A stretch of DNA of 64,000 nucleotides from Ornithodoros turicata (lineage: Eukaryota; Arthropoda; Arachnida; Ixodida; Argasidae), in NCBI RefSeq assembly GCF_037126465.1, contig NC_088203.1, positions 88,412,668-88,476,667 on the forward strand, written 5' to 3'. This document shows positions 9,371 to 21,600 of the stretch, in pieces. Made by a program: the position numbers and the translations under genes. Numbering within the stretch: the first letter of the stretch is position 1; every line of letters starts with the position of its first letter. The notes beneath the pieces were generated by a model that ran no database searches, had not been told where the DNA came from, and saw only the letters and a list, made by a program, of their open reading frames with translations.

Positions 9371-9911
9371 ATAGACCTCTCCCTGTTTGTAAACAAATGA
9401 CGTCATTGTTTTCGACAACGCCACCAATTTGGTAGAGTCGAACTATGCTCGAAGCTAGGGGCGAACAAAGTCACGCCCGAAAGTCACAGTCTTGAGGGGA
9501 TTACGATGGTCCCAGAAAGGGACGCGACCTTCTGTCCTACTTTTCTTTCAATAGGAGGCACCGAACAAGTGGCCACTCGTGGGACTCAGCCCTCCCCTTC
9601 CGTAACGTGCTGGCTTGCTGAGCTCAAGATCGCGGGTTCGATCCCGGCCGAGGGCGGTAGCAATGTGGGGGAGGTAAACATTGCTTCCAGTACCGTGTGT
9701 CGGAGATTTCCGGCGCACGTCAAAAGAACCCCAGGTGGTCCAAATTATCCGCAGTCCTAGCCTGCGGCACGTGCAACCATGTCACCACACTGCGCAGACA
9801 AATGTTACGTGTAACAACACGGTACCATTATTTTATTAAACCCCCTTCCGAATTGTTCCGGTTTCAATCTGTCCATAACGTCATGATGACGTTTCTCGGG
9901 TAGAGGTCTAT
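9371..9911 (+). mobile_element. MITE family H, copy 2, with a SINE inside
   Basis: Starts ATAGACCTCTCCCTG and ends GGGTAGAGGTCTAT, with TA immediately outside on both sides. The body matches 1137-1384. It is interrupted by a tRNA-SINE at 9602-9841. Confidence 0.8.
9602..9841 (+). mobile_element. tRNA-derived SINE, family 1
   Basis: A perfect pol III B box, GGTTCGATCCC (9635-9645), follows an A-box-like TGGCTTGCTGAG region. The body includes AAAGAACCCCAGGTGGTCC, a block I remember from tick SINEs (not checked), and the tail is T/A-rich (ATTATTTTATTAAA). It is flanked by CCCCTTCC (9594-9601 and 9842-9849). MITE copy 1 is uninterrupted at the equivalent position, which confirms the insertion. 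Confidence 0.85.
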
Positions 9912-9913
9912 TA

Positions 9914-10734
9914 TCGTCATTTCTTTGCTGTGTGGCCCTCCATGACGTGGTCAAAGGTCAGTGCGGAAGATCGCGCAGAGGAGGACCCATTTCCCAGGTG
10001 GCAAGGCAGCAGTTTATTCTAGCGCGGTAAGGATACCGAATAGTTCAGCATCGGTGGATGACATGGCGTAGGGCAGTAGTAGGGCAGGCAGGGCACTACA
10101 CTGTGTCAGTTCTGAGGCGTTGTGCACTTTCTTACGCCCAGCGTCGGCGACGTAGCACAGTCTAAGTGCAGTTTGCATAGCTGTTTAAGACGCGCGTTTA
10201 CGTGGTCTTTGCAATGACCTATCGTAGTTCATTCGGACCAGGAATACAGGTGTGCATAGAAAATTCCCTCTCTTCCCTTATGATATGGTATCTCTGATGC
10301 ACCTTCGACATCGCAGACCGTCGAATAAAGGAAGAACAAAAAAAAAGAAAAGCTACGAAAGGAAACATGCTGTGCCCATCGTATTTTTTGGGATGCGTGT
10401 AATACACGTTAATTTACGTTCTTACGATCGCTTGCCCTTTTTGCTCGCGTGCCCTCTGTCCATGTCTGTGCACTGGTTATAGCCACACTTGCGTCGCGGC
10501 GCTAACCCAGAATAAAAAAGAAAAGGCCATGCACAGTAAATCATTTTATACATTTTTTTAAGCACATGCTTGTCTCATGGCGCACTGCATTTTTTACACC
10601 ATGCAATGTGGGTGTTTTCTGAAACACCCTTTAATTGCGTGTATTCCACATAAAATACTCTTGAAGTTGGTGTTGAAAAACAAGAACACCCTTAAAAGGG
10701 GGGTATTCTATTGAAAACGTCCCTTATGATAAGA
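9914..10734. other. No gene recognised; one short perfect hairpin
   Basis: GGGTGTTT (10610-10617) pairs with AAACACCC (10622-10629) across a short loop, and further GGGTGTT/AACACCC variants follow up to about 10700. There are no convincing open frames. Confidence 0.4.
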
Positions 10735-11620
10735 GTACGAGGTAACTAAGTTCCTTTTTTTTGGTAACTTGTAACTTAACTCGGTACTTTTGCGCCGTGG
10801 TAATTTTCAGAGGAACTCGTTCCTTTTTCAGGTACCTTCGCCAAAGTCACTTAAGTTAAGTTCCAAGTTACTTTTAACTCGCTTTTCACTCACGCCCACA
10901 TGTTTCCTTACTTCCTCTCTGGTTCCTTCATGAAAGTTTTTGCCATAAAACGTGATATTCAATCAATGACAGTATTTTATTCAGGAAGTAAGAACCGCTG
11001 CCATCGAAATGAAGCTGAACCATTGTGCGCCCACAGGGAGTAAGATGCATACGTTCGAATACACCTCTACCAGAGAAGCGTCATCATGACATTGGTAGAG
11101 AGACTGAAACCGAAACAAATCAGAAGGAGAGGGCTGGGTTCCACGAACGGGCACTTGTTCGCTGCCTCTCACTGAAAGAAAAGTAGGGCCGAAGTTCGCG
11201 TCCCTTTAAGGGACCATATCGTAATCCCCTCAAGACCGTGGCTTTCGGGCGCGACCTTGTTCACCTCTACGCTTCGAGCGTAGTTCAAATTTTGGCGCTA
11301 TCGAACACTATGACGTCGTTAGTTTACAAACAGGGAGAGGTCTATTGTTGGACATAAACGAAAACGATCTAAGCGTGTTGCACTCTCCCGCAGGCAACTC
11401 AAGGCCAACTCAAGCTATCTCAACTGCTCACGCGCGCTGCACCTGCATAATGCTATTTTGTGTTCGAAGTAACCTGGAAGTAACTCGTCCATTTTTTAAG
11501 TCACTCAGTAACTGCGAGTTACATTTCAGGCTGAAGAACCTCGTTATTAACTTAGCTTCATTTTGCACACGGTAACTTAACTTGTAACGAGTTCTTTTTG
11601 ACGGGTAACAACTCAATCTA
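10735..11620. mobile_element. Old repeat rich in GTAACT motifs, interrupted by MITE H copy 3
   Basis: Both outer parts (10735-10890 and 11460-11610) are dense in AAGTTAC/GTAACT words arranged as imperfect inverted repeats, like a degraded DNA transposon. The middle contains MITE H copy 3. No terminal duplication was resolved. Confidence 0.4.
11059..11346 (-). mobile_element. MITE family H, copy 3
   Basis: Reverse-oriented relative of 1137-1384: GGGAGAGGTCTATT at 11333-11346 and ACACCTCTACC near 11061, with shared interior blocks around GATTACGATGGTC and CGAACTATGCTCGAAGC. It is more diverged than copy 2. Confidence 0.7.
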
Positions 11621-12557
11621 TGCTGAGGATGAAGTGTTTTCTGGCAAATACTCCTTCTCAAATTGCTAATGAAATGCTAGTTCCCCGCGGCAGCATGCCG
11701 AGCCATGCAGTCCGACGTTATTCCTTGTATGGCAACAACCATCCTGAACGCGGCACAGTTCCAGCCGTGGTTCCAACGTCACAACTTAAACCGGAGCGCA
11801 ACGCGTTACAGACACCCCTCGTTCGCATAGCAACACTGTGAGTGAGTGAGTAAAAAAAAATAAGCAAATGGAAGCAACACAAGAGGTGAAGATCGCAGCG
11901 TCGTAATACCGTCCGTGCTCGTGCAATGAGCGGAGTCTCCATGCTGCGACCGTCAGACGATGCCAGCAATGCGCCCTTGCACCCTCGGTACAGCCTATTC
12001 TGGCATACCAGGTGGATCACATACTGAAATATAATTTGTTGGGGCACGTTCGTTAAGCGTAGTGCTACAGAACTCGTCTGTAACGGTGACGGGAATGCGT
12101 CTTTGCAATTGACGTACGCCTGCAACGAGTCAAAGATACCTGCTAAATTCCTGACATCCCTCCCTGTCAAATATTGTGTTTTAAACTCGAGCGATGTGAT
12201 TACCTGATGGGCGGAGCTGTCAAACTAATATAATTTTTCTCTCACACATTAAAACACCATTTCCAACATCATATTCCCATCGAAATGTGGTGTATGTCCA
12301 TATTATACCTGTAGTAATGCTCTTTTTACACCTTTTGCTTCAGTCTGCAGGATAGAAAATGATATTTTTATAAAAACACACCTGTTTTGGACGAATAAAG
12401 GTGTACAATGATATACGGTGTGGCGTATAGTTTCAACCCGTACAACAAAATTCACATGCCATACGTTATTCCAGGCACGCACGGACATCTGACAAGTTTG
12501 CACCTCCAGGTAACCAGAGAGAGGCTAATCAGGAAAGTGCAAGCATTCTTTAACGGC
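11621..12557. other. No gene recognised
   Basis: An antisense frame of 150 codons (11718-12170) has no recognisable domain and includes a simple TCACTCAC-like stretch. No bounded repeats seen. Confidence 0.4.
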
Positions 12558-12711
12558 CCAGGCAGCACAATGTACTGAAAGTCAAGTGCAATGGGGGTGG
12601 CCGGTATGTGTCTTACCAATGTTCTTTAGTTTCACGAGTGTGTTCAAGGCCTTCCACCTACCCGTCCACCCCTATATTGCACTCGACTTTCAGTGCACTG
12701 TGCTGCTTGGG
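12558..12711. mobile_element. Foldback MITE
   Basis: The arms at 12558-12592 and 12676-12711 are inverted copies containing GCAGCACARTGYACTGAAAG and GTGCAAT. The spacer is about 80 bp and nothing is coded. The target duplication is unclear. Confidence 0.7.
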
Positions 12712-14036
12712 ACAGCCCGCCACACGCTCCATAGTTAATAGCGCGGCTGTCCGTCGTCGCAGTTGTCTTCGTTCACGTAACACATACCTTTACACGTGTG
12801 TAGGATTTTGCTTTTGACTGTAGTGACTGGTCACCATACCTGAAAGGACAACGAGAGGACATTGAGAATCCCTACAAAACCCTTCTTAACTTGTCAAGCA
12901 CTGCTTCAGGAGCGACTACGAACAAAATGTTTTCGCTGGTCTATTTGGTTGTCTTATCAACGTGCACTTGCATTTACAAAAACTGCGTGAAAAATCAGCC
13001 TAGTGCGAACCATGTGATCGGCGCTGTCCGATGTGCTGCCGCAATGAAGGAGCACTACGTGACAAAAGAGCAGCGTAGCGAGAGCCCGTGAGCCAGTCAA
13101 CCGATAGGAACTCTGATCGGGTCTCCCACGTCACAGAGTGACGTCAATCTTACTCATTCGTTTACAGGATCACTGAATTTACTTGAGGGATATCTCGTGC
13201 CTCTCTGGAACCAAGAGCTCTCTCGCACGCTATAAGCTAGCTTACGATCATTCTTCTACTTGACCATGCCAATCTACCGCAGCCAACGACGAAAAATTTA
13301 CGAAGGTGTCTTTCACTGCTACTTTAAAAGAGCGCAAAGCTTGCCCACTCAAGCAACAGGGGAATTTGTCATCCTGTCTTCCTCTTTCCTCAGCCCATCA
13401 GGACACGGTTATCAAGAAAGGTGGCCTCCAAGCGAACGGGTACGCCACAGAAGACGGACACCTTCAGATGGCCTCCTTTACTAACGCAAGACCAGAGGCC
13501 CCGGATAAATGTGCGGATCCACACGAGGAAAGAGGCTTGAGCGTGGTCAAGAAGTAAAACGAACGACAGGAGGTAGGTGTGGGCAGTTACGCGAGGGGCG
13601 CACCATAAATTTGCTCCTGTGGGTCATCTGTCCCCCACAACCGGCCATTTGATTGGGGATTGTTGTAGGGGCCAGCTAATACCATAGTTTGCCCCTAGAT
13701 GGCAGTACAGGTTGGACGGGTGCAGAGCCGTGTATAAGAAGGGAATCTGCATGGCTATTGTGAGGAACCTGAAATCAACGAACCTGTCAATCACAGTTGC
13801 GCGCCTCTCATTGGTTTTGTTGTTACCATGCCCCCCCCCCTCTAGCGCTTGACTGCCACACAAAATGACGATGAAAAGAAACACGGTGAAGAGGAAATTT
13901 CCTGGCAAAAAAAATCGAAAACTACTCAGATTTTTTGCTGCAGATGTGCTGCTTGCGGCACGGTTGTTTGAGATCTGCACCACGTGGTTTAAACCATCTC
14001 GCATCTCCAGGTATTGCAAGATCATTAATTTTCAGT
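12712..14036. other. No gene recognised
   Basis: Several open frames under 135 codons lack domains. A C run lies near 13831. I see no repeats with clear borders. Confidence 0.4.
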
Positions 14037-14093
14037 GGGGGAATCTATTTATTTTCGAGGAAAAGTCAGCCAGAAAGGGCGGCTTGCTATTCC
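14037..14093 (-). mobile_element. Very short module I retroposon end
   Basis: On the minus strand: GGAATAGCAAGC, stem-loop AGC-C-GCC...C-TG-GCT, GACTTTTCC, AATAAATAGATT and a C run. The similarity stops right after the hairpin, so the copy is only about 60 bp. Loose direct repeats (AATTTTCAGTG/AATTCCTCAGTG) flank it. Confidence 0.6.
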
Positions 14094-14760
14094 TTATTAA
14101 ACAATTCCTCAGTGCGTTTGTTTATTTTGAGTTAGAAACACGTGCAGCATATGGTCCACCTTCCGATATAATATTGGAACAACATGTTCCAGGGTAATCA
14201 AAAAAATATGGGCTGCAAACTACTGACAGGCGATTCCGGAGACAACCCTGTCGCGAGCAGTACATCCTCTGATAAGTTTCCGCTGCTAAATCAGTTTCAA
14301 CTTATGCCATCGGTATCTATCCGAAAATTATATGTCTTATCGTTGTTGTTAGGCCTCGTGAGTACGGCGGTCACGACAGGCACTGTGCTGTACAATTTTC
14401 ACTCTAATTACTGAATTTTATCAACATAAACATTCTTGCCCTTTTATTCCAACGAGTCATGTTGTTTAATTTAAGAACTCGTACCGACGACAGGATGAGC
14501 ACCAGCAGGTGGCTCTGCCGGCAGCGGAACAACGACGGATGGCAGACGGCAGTTACCTGGCGGCAGTCTACGGGAGATGCAACAAAATCACTTCTGTCGG
14601 CACACTTCTGTCGGCAACATGCGAGTGCCTGTCACTGTCTTGAAGCATCTTGACGCTTAATAAATTTTTCTACAACAACAGTAAGGGAACAGTTGCCAGC
14701 GGTTCTAATTGTTTATAGTGATACGCTGACTGAGCACCATGCTCCTCTTCTTTCATCTGT

Positions 14761-14832
14761 TTATCTCTTTTTTAAAGGATAACAAGTCTCTAATCTTTCG
14801 CCTCTCATAAATAAACACATTCCCCCTCCTCC
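14761..14832 (+). mobile_element. Degenerate module I-like end
   Basis: GGATAACAAGTC, then CTTTCGCC, AATAAACACATT and CCCCCTCCTCC, in the module I order. The hairpin is poorly conserved, so this is a weak call. Confidence 0.3.
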
Positions 14833-14912
14833 TTCGCCCGACAATAAAAAGCGTAAATCAATATGACGTGAGAAGCGTTGAAAGAAGGAATGAATCTCTT
14901 ACAATTCCTCGC

Positions 14913-14945
14913 CACATAGTCTTCCTAAGTAAGGAAGACTATGTG
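14913..14945. other. Perfect 14-bp hairpin
   Basis: CACATAGTCTTCCT pairs fully with AGGAAGACTATGTG around a 5-nt loop. A second hairpin (CGTTTTCCC/GGGAAAACG) lies about 40 bp downstream, at about 14985-15013. Function unknown; they could be remnants of a small foldback element. Confidence 0.6.
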
Positions 14946-15099
14946 CGAGACGCTCCTCTGTGCATGGTCCCCTCTTTTGGACAGCGTTTTCCCATCTCCG
15001 CATAGGGAAAACGAGAGCGCTTCTACTTGAGCATCGAAAAACGGTCACCAGATCGCCTTATTTCTAGGCCGTTTCCTCGCGCTATAACTGTCTGATTTG

Positions 15100-16022
15100 T
15101 GTTCTGAAAACGGTGATGTTACCGGCAATGTTATCTGCTCTGCGGTACATCCCTTCGTCGACACCAAGAGCGTGGAGTATCCTATCGGATAGTAAGTCAG
15201 CCTTGGAGGTCCTGGCATCGTATTCGCCCAAAGTTATCAACGACATCTACACGGGGATCCTTTGCCTGCACCGCTATGTTGTCGTCTCTAGGGCACAGTG
15301 TGTGGTTCCAGTGGATTTCTGGACATGTTGGTATCTCCGGGAACGCCCACTGTTCGTTCTAGGATACTTTGTATCAGTTGCTCGCCGATTCTGCAGCCAG
15401 GTGAACTCGTGCAGCTGGGTCTGTCACTTCTCTCCTGCTTACCTCGTCTGTCTGCCGGCTAACCATTCGCCGATACTGCACTCAGGCCTCTCTCCAAGGT
15501 GCAGTCAGGACGAACTCTTTTCTGCGATGGATTGACCCCACGATGCCTCACACACTGGTAGGCCACTACCCCAGGGAGGAAGAGTCCATGCTCCACAGGC
15601 TTCGATTGAATGTGGCGCGGACTCCACTGCTTCTCTATAAGATGTGCCAGCTTTCGTCACCCAACTGCCCCACCTGTCATGCTGAAGGAGACATTCCGCA
15701 CCTGCCGCTCCACTGCAACCGTTACCGCCAACATCGTCTTCGCCTACGGTCGCGCATCGCTCGCCTCAGTATTTCGGACTTTTCCCTAGCTACGCTGCTA
15801 GGCCCCACACAACACAGTCAGGTGACAAAGGCACTTGTTCAGTTCCTGCGGATCTGTGGCCTTCTGGGTGAACTGTGATCAATTTCGTGGTTGTTTTCCT
15901 ATTTTTGTTTGTTTGTTTTTATCTTCTTTCTTTTTTTTTTCTTTGCTGCGAATTGCGAGCCGCCGTAGCGCAGGCTAGCCTTTCCAACCTTTTTTTTAAG
16001 TATAACAAACATATCCTCCCCC
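15100..16022 (+). pseudogene. Element G: RNase H end of a non-LTR ORF2 plus module I 3' end
   Basis: The first frame (15113-15535) carries SILSDSKSALEVL, the RNase H Asp motif, then loses homology. A different frame (15543-15878) carries SMLHRLRLNVARTP, the CPTC...HLPLHC zinc motif and SLATLLGP...VTKALVQFL, the same C-terminal tail as element B. At least one frameshift therefore separates them. After the stop come a T/C tract, an AGCCGC/GCGCAGGCT hairpin (about 15958-15976), GCCTTTCC, AACAAACATAT and CCTCCCCC. The 5' truncation point was not resolved. Non-functional. Confidence 0.8.
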
Positions 16023-16025
16023 AAG

Positions 16026-19000
16026 GAATTCCATGTCCTCATTGGGTCGATCTCGTTCTTTGATAATTATAAAGTACATTAACGAAATTTAATTAATGCG
16101 TCGTCACAGTAGCTCGCCTGTGCCCTTTTAAGGTGGGCCATTAGGCGTAGACTACATCGCCTTTGGTTAAAACTAGAAAAAAGTGATTTTTCTATTTTTC
16201 TAAAAATATTCTATAGTTACGTCGGACACCATGTATAAAGAAGCCGTGGATTTCTTTTTTTTTTTTCTACACTCCACTCCACTCCACACGCCAGCCTTTA
16301 TTACACTCCAGTAGAAAAGAGCATGAACGAACAAATAAAACGAAGGACAACACATACACAATTAAGGCGGATGCGCGAATGGTGTTTCACTTGCTGAAAC
16401 AACTCGTAAGCAAAACATTCCCCCGTTCTATGATACTTTATATCAGTTGCTAATTCGACCATCACGCTTTTAAACCTCGTAAAGCGTACGACGCATTCGA
16501 GCACGTTGTTGTTGTTTTCTTTTTTTACTTTTTTTGTCCCGAATACTTTGCTGCGCCCTTTAATAACGGTAGCGATGAACGCCGGCTTCGGGAAGCACGA
16601 GCAGCACGGAAAACAGAGGCCTCATCTTCCATTTTTACAGTTGCTACACGAAGCAGCATTTTGGCGAAGATATTGCGGCGGCAGCACCATCGGAAAGGCG
16701 GCGAGCGCACTTCTGCAACGTAGCTATGCATGCGTAATGAAGGAGATGCACCTTTTTTCTCCCTGTCTTGCTTAAAGTCGGAACGCGAAATATGCAAATT
16801 CCTGCGCACGGACGATGGAACTATCGCGTCGCCGAATTCTTCTGGGAGCGTCGGCGAAATGCTGTGCGGTGACACGAAGAGAGAAAAAAAAAAAAAACAG
16901 CGAAAGGGGGAAAAAAATCCCTCAAGAGGTTTCTTCGTCACACTAGATCACACACCACGCTTCCCTTACTTCTACTTTCATTTTTTATTTTTACTTTTTG
17001 CTCCTTTTAATCTCGTACATCGTGCCGTGCGTCTTCTTAAAGTAAGCTTCTGTGTTGTGGTTACTAAAATTGACTCCAAGGAATGCGTCTCGAGGTAGCA
17101 TTTATAGTGGGTAGAAGGTAAAGGAAACAGTGTGAAGCGAGTGACAGATCACGTACCTATATTTGCGGCAAAGAAACGTGCGAGAGTCATCGCAGTTTTA
17201 AAGTGCTTCCGCGAGTAGCACAATTTTTACGCGGAAAGAATAAACAAAGATGTGGATATCTTTAAATCGATGGTTGAGATCAATACGTACACCGTCCTGA
17301 CTCAAGTGTTTTTCCAATATCTCGAAAGGGTATGTGAATTTTTTTTTCCTTTTTCCTTTCGATTTTCCTACTACCGGGGTGTAGTATATTGTATTGCTCG
17401 AACGAGATTCTGAACTGCCGTTTTCGTTTTCATCGACGGGATTTTTAACTGCGAACAACCATCGGACATGACTCATATTTGATCCAATCCAATGAAATGC
17501 AATATCTGCGGCATACAACTAACCGAATGCGTAGATTCGATGTCGATGCTTTATTTACAAGCATATCAAACCGTAGAGAGGAGAGAACGGACAATGTCCT
17601 ACTTGACGGAGCTTTATGACTGCCTATCTGCTGTTCCGTGATCAAAAATGCATTTTATCGATCCCTTCTAACTTTTCACGCTGCACGAAGTCCAACCTCC
17701 GCTACGGAGAGGCATAGCTCCGAAGAGTGAACGGATATTCTAATGGAGGCAGTCCAAGCGGCCGTTGTCCGCAAGAAACCTGCATGGAAGTGCGCCGTAT
17801 ACACAATCCGCGCCCAGTCGTCGGCTGACATTCAAACACGCAGTTTAAATCTGCCACAGCTGACCCACAGAGCGTCGAGGGCGCAGTCGCGTACGATGTT
17901 GTCGGTGAAATTGGAACGGCCGACATAACTCTCGCCGTCTGATATATAGTGCGGAGAAAAATCTCATTCGTCACCCCCGTAGCATCTGGCGCAAAAAAGG
18001 AGGAGGCCAAAGCCACGGCACGAATCGATTCTGACGTCTATGCCAGAAAGCTTAACCGCTGCCCTTGAAAGGACGCGCACAATGGAAGACTTTTCGGTGC
18101 GATGCTACACAGAGTCGTAATTCCAGTCTGCTGGTGCGTCCAGGATTTCGTCTGGCCACTCAATCAGCCACACGCGTTTCTTTTTGCTGGCATAAGAAGC
18201 CCCGCGATTGAGTTCCAGCTAACGACGTCCACGGGGCTTGATGCTTGTTGTGTTTTTTTTTCTCCTGTGGTCCCTAAAAAGCAGAAACTTTGAAAAGGAC
18301 TCCGTGCCCGAAGGCTGAATAGGGAGTTTCGCGAGGGCTTTCGGCAAAGAACCTATTACATGCGCTATTCTTAGTCAGTAATGAAACGGCGTGTAGCCTG
18401 TTGTCCACATATTTCTATATAGGTTCTACAGCTTACCAACTTGTTGTGCCATTCATTCGCGGACATACATGAGCGGAGGATGTGGTTATTGACTGAAAAA
18501 CGACCGTGATTGACAACCAAAATCGTTGCTCTGCGTACCCATATTCTGTACCTATACCTGTATACTCCGAAATAAGTCCTTATGCGTGCATCTGGCTCAA
18601 TGTTAATGAGGAACGAGGGACAAGCGAGGATTGGACCATGACTTGTACAGTGAGCTACTCAGCACCAATTAAAAAATATGTTCTTTTCAGTGCATGCTCA
18701 GTAAAGTCGTGTGCGCTTGATGACCATATTGAGACCACACTTTTTTTTAGGAAACAATAAAATGTTTCGGTTTTGCATTACCCTTATCCGTTTCTTCTCT
18801 TTCTCTGTTCCCTGTTTTTTCTAGAGTGCAACCCAAGATAAAATGCGATCAGGCTTGCAAATTTCTAATTAAAGTATATTATGTAACCAAATTATTCGGT
18901 AGCAATACAACTCTTCCTCTACTAGCCAACAACTTCCGCATGTACAATACCAGCTAGAGGGCCTTCCTGTCCGGCACAACCAAGTGGACCGTGTTACAAT

Positions 19001-19136
19001 TTTAGAAGTTGTGAACATAAAATAAGTCTGTTCTTCTAATATTTACGTCTCTTTCGCACAGCCCTTTCGAGCAAGTTCCTTATTTGAGCTATCGCAATGT
19101 GCCCGGCGGTCACTGGTCTCCTCTGCGTCCCAGAGG
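16026..19136. other. 3.1 kb with no recognised gene
   Basis: Contains short simple tracts (T run near 16255, CTCCACTCCACTCC near 16268, A run near 16880) and open frames under 140 codons without domains. I could not delimit any repeat. Confidence 0.35.
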
Positions 19137-19312
19137 CAGGGCCGGCGATAGGGGGAGGGGCGAGTAAGGCGACCGCCTTTGGCCCCGCGCACGAAGCCCT
19201 CAACCAGGGATTACTTTTTTTTATAACATATCAAGTATGCACATAATCGTATGAAACAGGCCCCGCGATGTGCCTTGGCCTCAGGCCCCGCACAGCCCTA
19301 GCACCAGCCCTG
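19137..19312. mobile_element. hAT-type MITE
   Basis: Terminal inverted repeats CAGGGCCGGCGATAGGG and, on the other strand, CAGGGCTGGTGCTAGGG. Flanked by 8-bp duplications CCCAGAGG/CCTAGAGG (7 of 8 match). An 8-bp duplication and CAGGG ends are typical of hAT. Interior 176 bp, non-coding. Confidence 0.8.
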
Positions 19313-19343
19313 CCTAGAGGCGACCTTAGGCAACACCACCGAG

Positions 19344-19523
19344 ATAAGACAAGGCCCCTTCACATCCCCCTTGCACGTGGTAGTTTGATGGCCTCGCCCC
19401 AATCACACTGCGTAGTTGGTGTGACGTGAGTTTTCACGTCACACCAGCTACGCAGTGTGACTGGCGTGAGGTCACCAAACTGCCATGTACGAGCTAGGAG
19501 GATGTGAAGGGACCTTGTCTTAT
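19344..19523. mobile_element. Foldback MITE, 180 bp
   Basis: The element is a near-complete palindrome from ATAAGACAAGG to CCTTGTCTTAT, centred on ACGTGAGTTTTCACGT. The inner arms CACACTGCGTAG/CTACGCAGTGTG are perfect. Confidence 0.8.
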
Positions 19524-19551
19524 AGGTGTGAAGGGACCATGTCTTGACATG

Positions 19552-19580
19552 TATTATATATATATATATATATATATATG
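19552..19580. repeat. (AT)n microsatellite
   Basis: An uninterrupted alternating A/T run directly downstream of the foldback MITE. Confidence 0.9.
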
Positions 19581-19930
19581 TTTCACACTAACGTTTTTCT
19601 CACCTGTGTTTTTAACGGAGCTAAAACGGACCTTTTGGAATCAGTGGAGCTCGATCGCCTTTAGCTTGTATTGTTGAAACAAACGGACGACAAACACGGT
19701 CGTGTGAAGCCAGCCTTACTCGGAGAATAGAGTCGCGGCACATAACACGCTCCCAGTGAACCATCCATCATGCATGCATTACTGCGTCTGTCAACCAGAT
19801 ATAATACCGGCGCCTGTATTAAACGCACTAAATACAGCGGAGAGCATCATCTACATCAAATTGGATCTTAAACGAGTATCACATGAAGTTAGAAAATAGA
19901 AAGGCTGGCGTACCAAATTGCGCAGACAGG

Positions 19931-20056
19931 AATAAGTGATGACGTTTCGAGCGAATGCTCTTCTTCAGATGTGTAAGACAGAAACCACCTATCATTCTGA
20001 AGAAGAGCATTCGCTCATCTGAAGAAGCGCATTCCCTCGAAACGTCATCGCTTATC
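19931..20056. mobile_element. Foldback MITE
   Basis: AATAAGTGATGACGTTTCGAG at the left is inverted at the right as CTCGAAACGTCATCGCTTA. Inner GAATGCTCTTCTTCAG blocks repeat in both orientations. Confidence 0.7.
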
Positions 20057-20166
20057 CCTTCCTCCCCACTTTGGTGCTTCAGTCTTTCTATTTTCCGTGT
20101 TTTTCTCAGCGTACTTTGCCGGTACAAAGTTTACGCAACGCGTACGCCAACGGCGCATACGTTCCA

Positions 20167-20282
20167 CAAAGTGACACAGTAGCAGCGAATGGAACCGTAC
20201 GGACTTGTTAACAGGTGACTGGGTTACCTTGGCACATGTTTGTAGTCCGTACGGTCCCACTCGCTGCTATCTTGTCACTTTG
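20167..20282. mobile_element. Foldback MITE
   Basis: CAAAGTGACACAGTAGCAGCG and CGCTGCTATCTTGTCACTTTG form the outer arms, and CCGTACGGACT/AGTCCGTACGG the inner arms. About 115 bp, non-coding. Confidence 0.7.
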
Positions 20283-20450
20283 AGGAAAGAATGCGCCAGA
20301 CCGTGTTCCGTACACTTTTGTCCAGCACTGTAAATGACAGCCCCATTTGGATTTTCGTTCAGAACACGAAGTTGGGGAGCACCATCAAATAATACCTTTG
20401 CGCTGCAAATGGTCGCATATTTAATGCTGCATGTCGGCTGCATGAGTGAA

Positions 20451-20775
20451 CATTAAAGGGACACTAAACAGCTCACGAATATTCTCCAATTATTACGCCC
20501 TATGAAAGAATGTAGCTCACGATATCCAATTAAGAAATTAATTTGCTTCTAGCGAGCGTCTTTACCACGAAACAATGCCGTTCAAAGAGCATAATCCGCG
20601 TGAATCTCTCCTTCCTACTCGGACAGCACCGACGTCACACGTCTCGCACATGTAACAAAGCTGCATTGCAGTCACTGGAGATGGCGGGGATTTCGGACTC
20701 CTAGCCAATGACGGGCCTCGTTGACACAAGCAGCAACGTGCGGGGAGAACCGGTTGTGGGAACATCGCTGTGACC
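20451..20775 (+). mobile_element. Dispersed repeat beginning GGGACACTAAA
   Basis: Related to 4229-4545 (see that entry). It contains a block around CCTAGCCAATGACGGGCC that is also present in the other copy. No terminal duplication identified. Confidence 0.5.
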
Positions 20776-20994
20776 TCGCGGAGCAATACAGGGCTGAAAA
20801 TATAGTGCGCACATGAAATGGAATATTTTGGGCTTTTGGTACCTTTTTGATCTGGCTACCTTAGGATTGACAAGTGTAAATATGTTTAGAACTGATCTCA
20901 CTACCCGATATTAAAACAAAGTCAATGTATAGGCGCCCTGCATTTTGAATAGTTGATGGTGCGCGACGTCAAAATGACGTGGCTCTATTGTCGT

Positions 20995-21332
20995 AGATTC
21001 GGATTTGCAGTGAAGTCCAATCAGGGGTTGAGCGACGAGCAGCGTTGAGCGATGAGCGGTAGAACACCAGAAAATGAAAATGAAAATAAAAATCACTGTG
21101 GGGATGCTTGACTAAGGTGTTGAAGAGTACTCGGCGAAAGGGCCACTTGTGATGCGTTCTTAGAGACGATATATCAGCTTGGTATCTCTCAGGAAGGAAG
21201 CCAGTTTTGAGCTTTTGACGCGTCCTGTCTTTCCCGTTCTTTTTTTTTTTTCTACGGACCTGCGTTAGTCGTTGCCCACCTTGCGAGGCCGACTTCGGCA
21301 AGCAGTTACACCACCACCACCACCACCACCAC
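20995..21332 (+). mobile_element. 5'-truncated copy of family A, (CCA)n-tailed
   Basis: Flanked by the 12-bp duplication CTCTATTGTCGT (20983-20994 and 21333-21344). It ends in hairpin GCCGA/TCGGC, then AAGCAGTTA and about eight CCA units. The 3' end matches 42993-43065 and element A near 36 kb. No coding region is recognisable in the 338 bp. Confidence 0.8.
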
Positions 21333-21600
21333 CTCTATTGTCGTCAGGGCATCGAAGGGCGGGACAAGAGCGCGAAAGAGTGCAGTGAATACTCGGTCGG
21401 TTTGGAGCCATTCTTTACTTTTTTTGATACAAAATGCATTAGAAAAAAGTGCACTTTGCATACGGTTATTTAGTATAATAGTATTTAATTTTAACCGTTT
21501 AATAGTATCCTGTGTGCAGAAACATTTATTTGCTAGCAATACCAAGATTTTCCGAATTTATAGCGACGCTACTACTTGTAAATTAAGTAGCGCGGAGCGG

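Noticed and set aside
12927..13091. 54-codon frame beginning MFSLVYLVVLSTC, resembling a secretion signal
   Set aside because: Too short, with no supporting splice sites, promoter or homology that I can recognise. A hydrophobic start alone is expected by chance in this amount of sequence.
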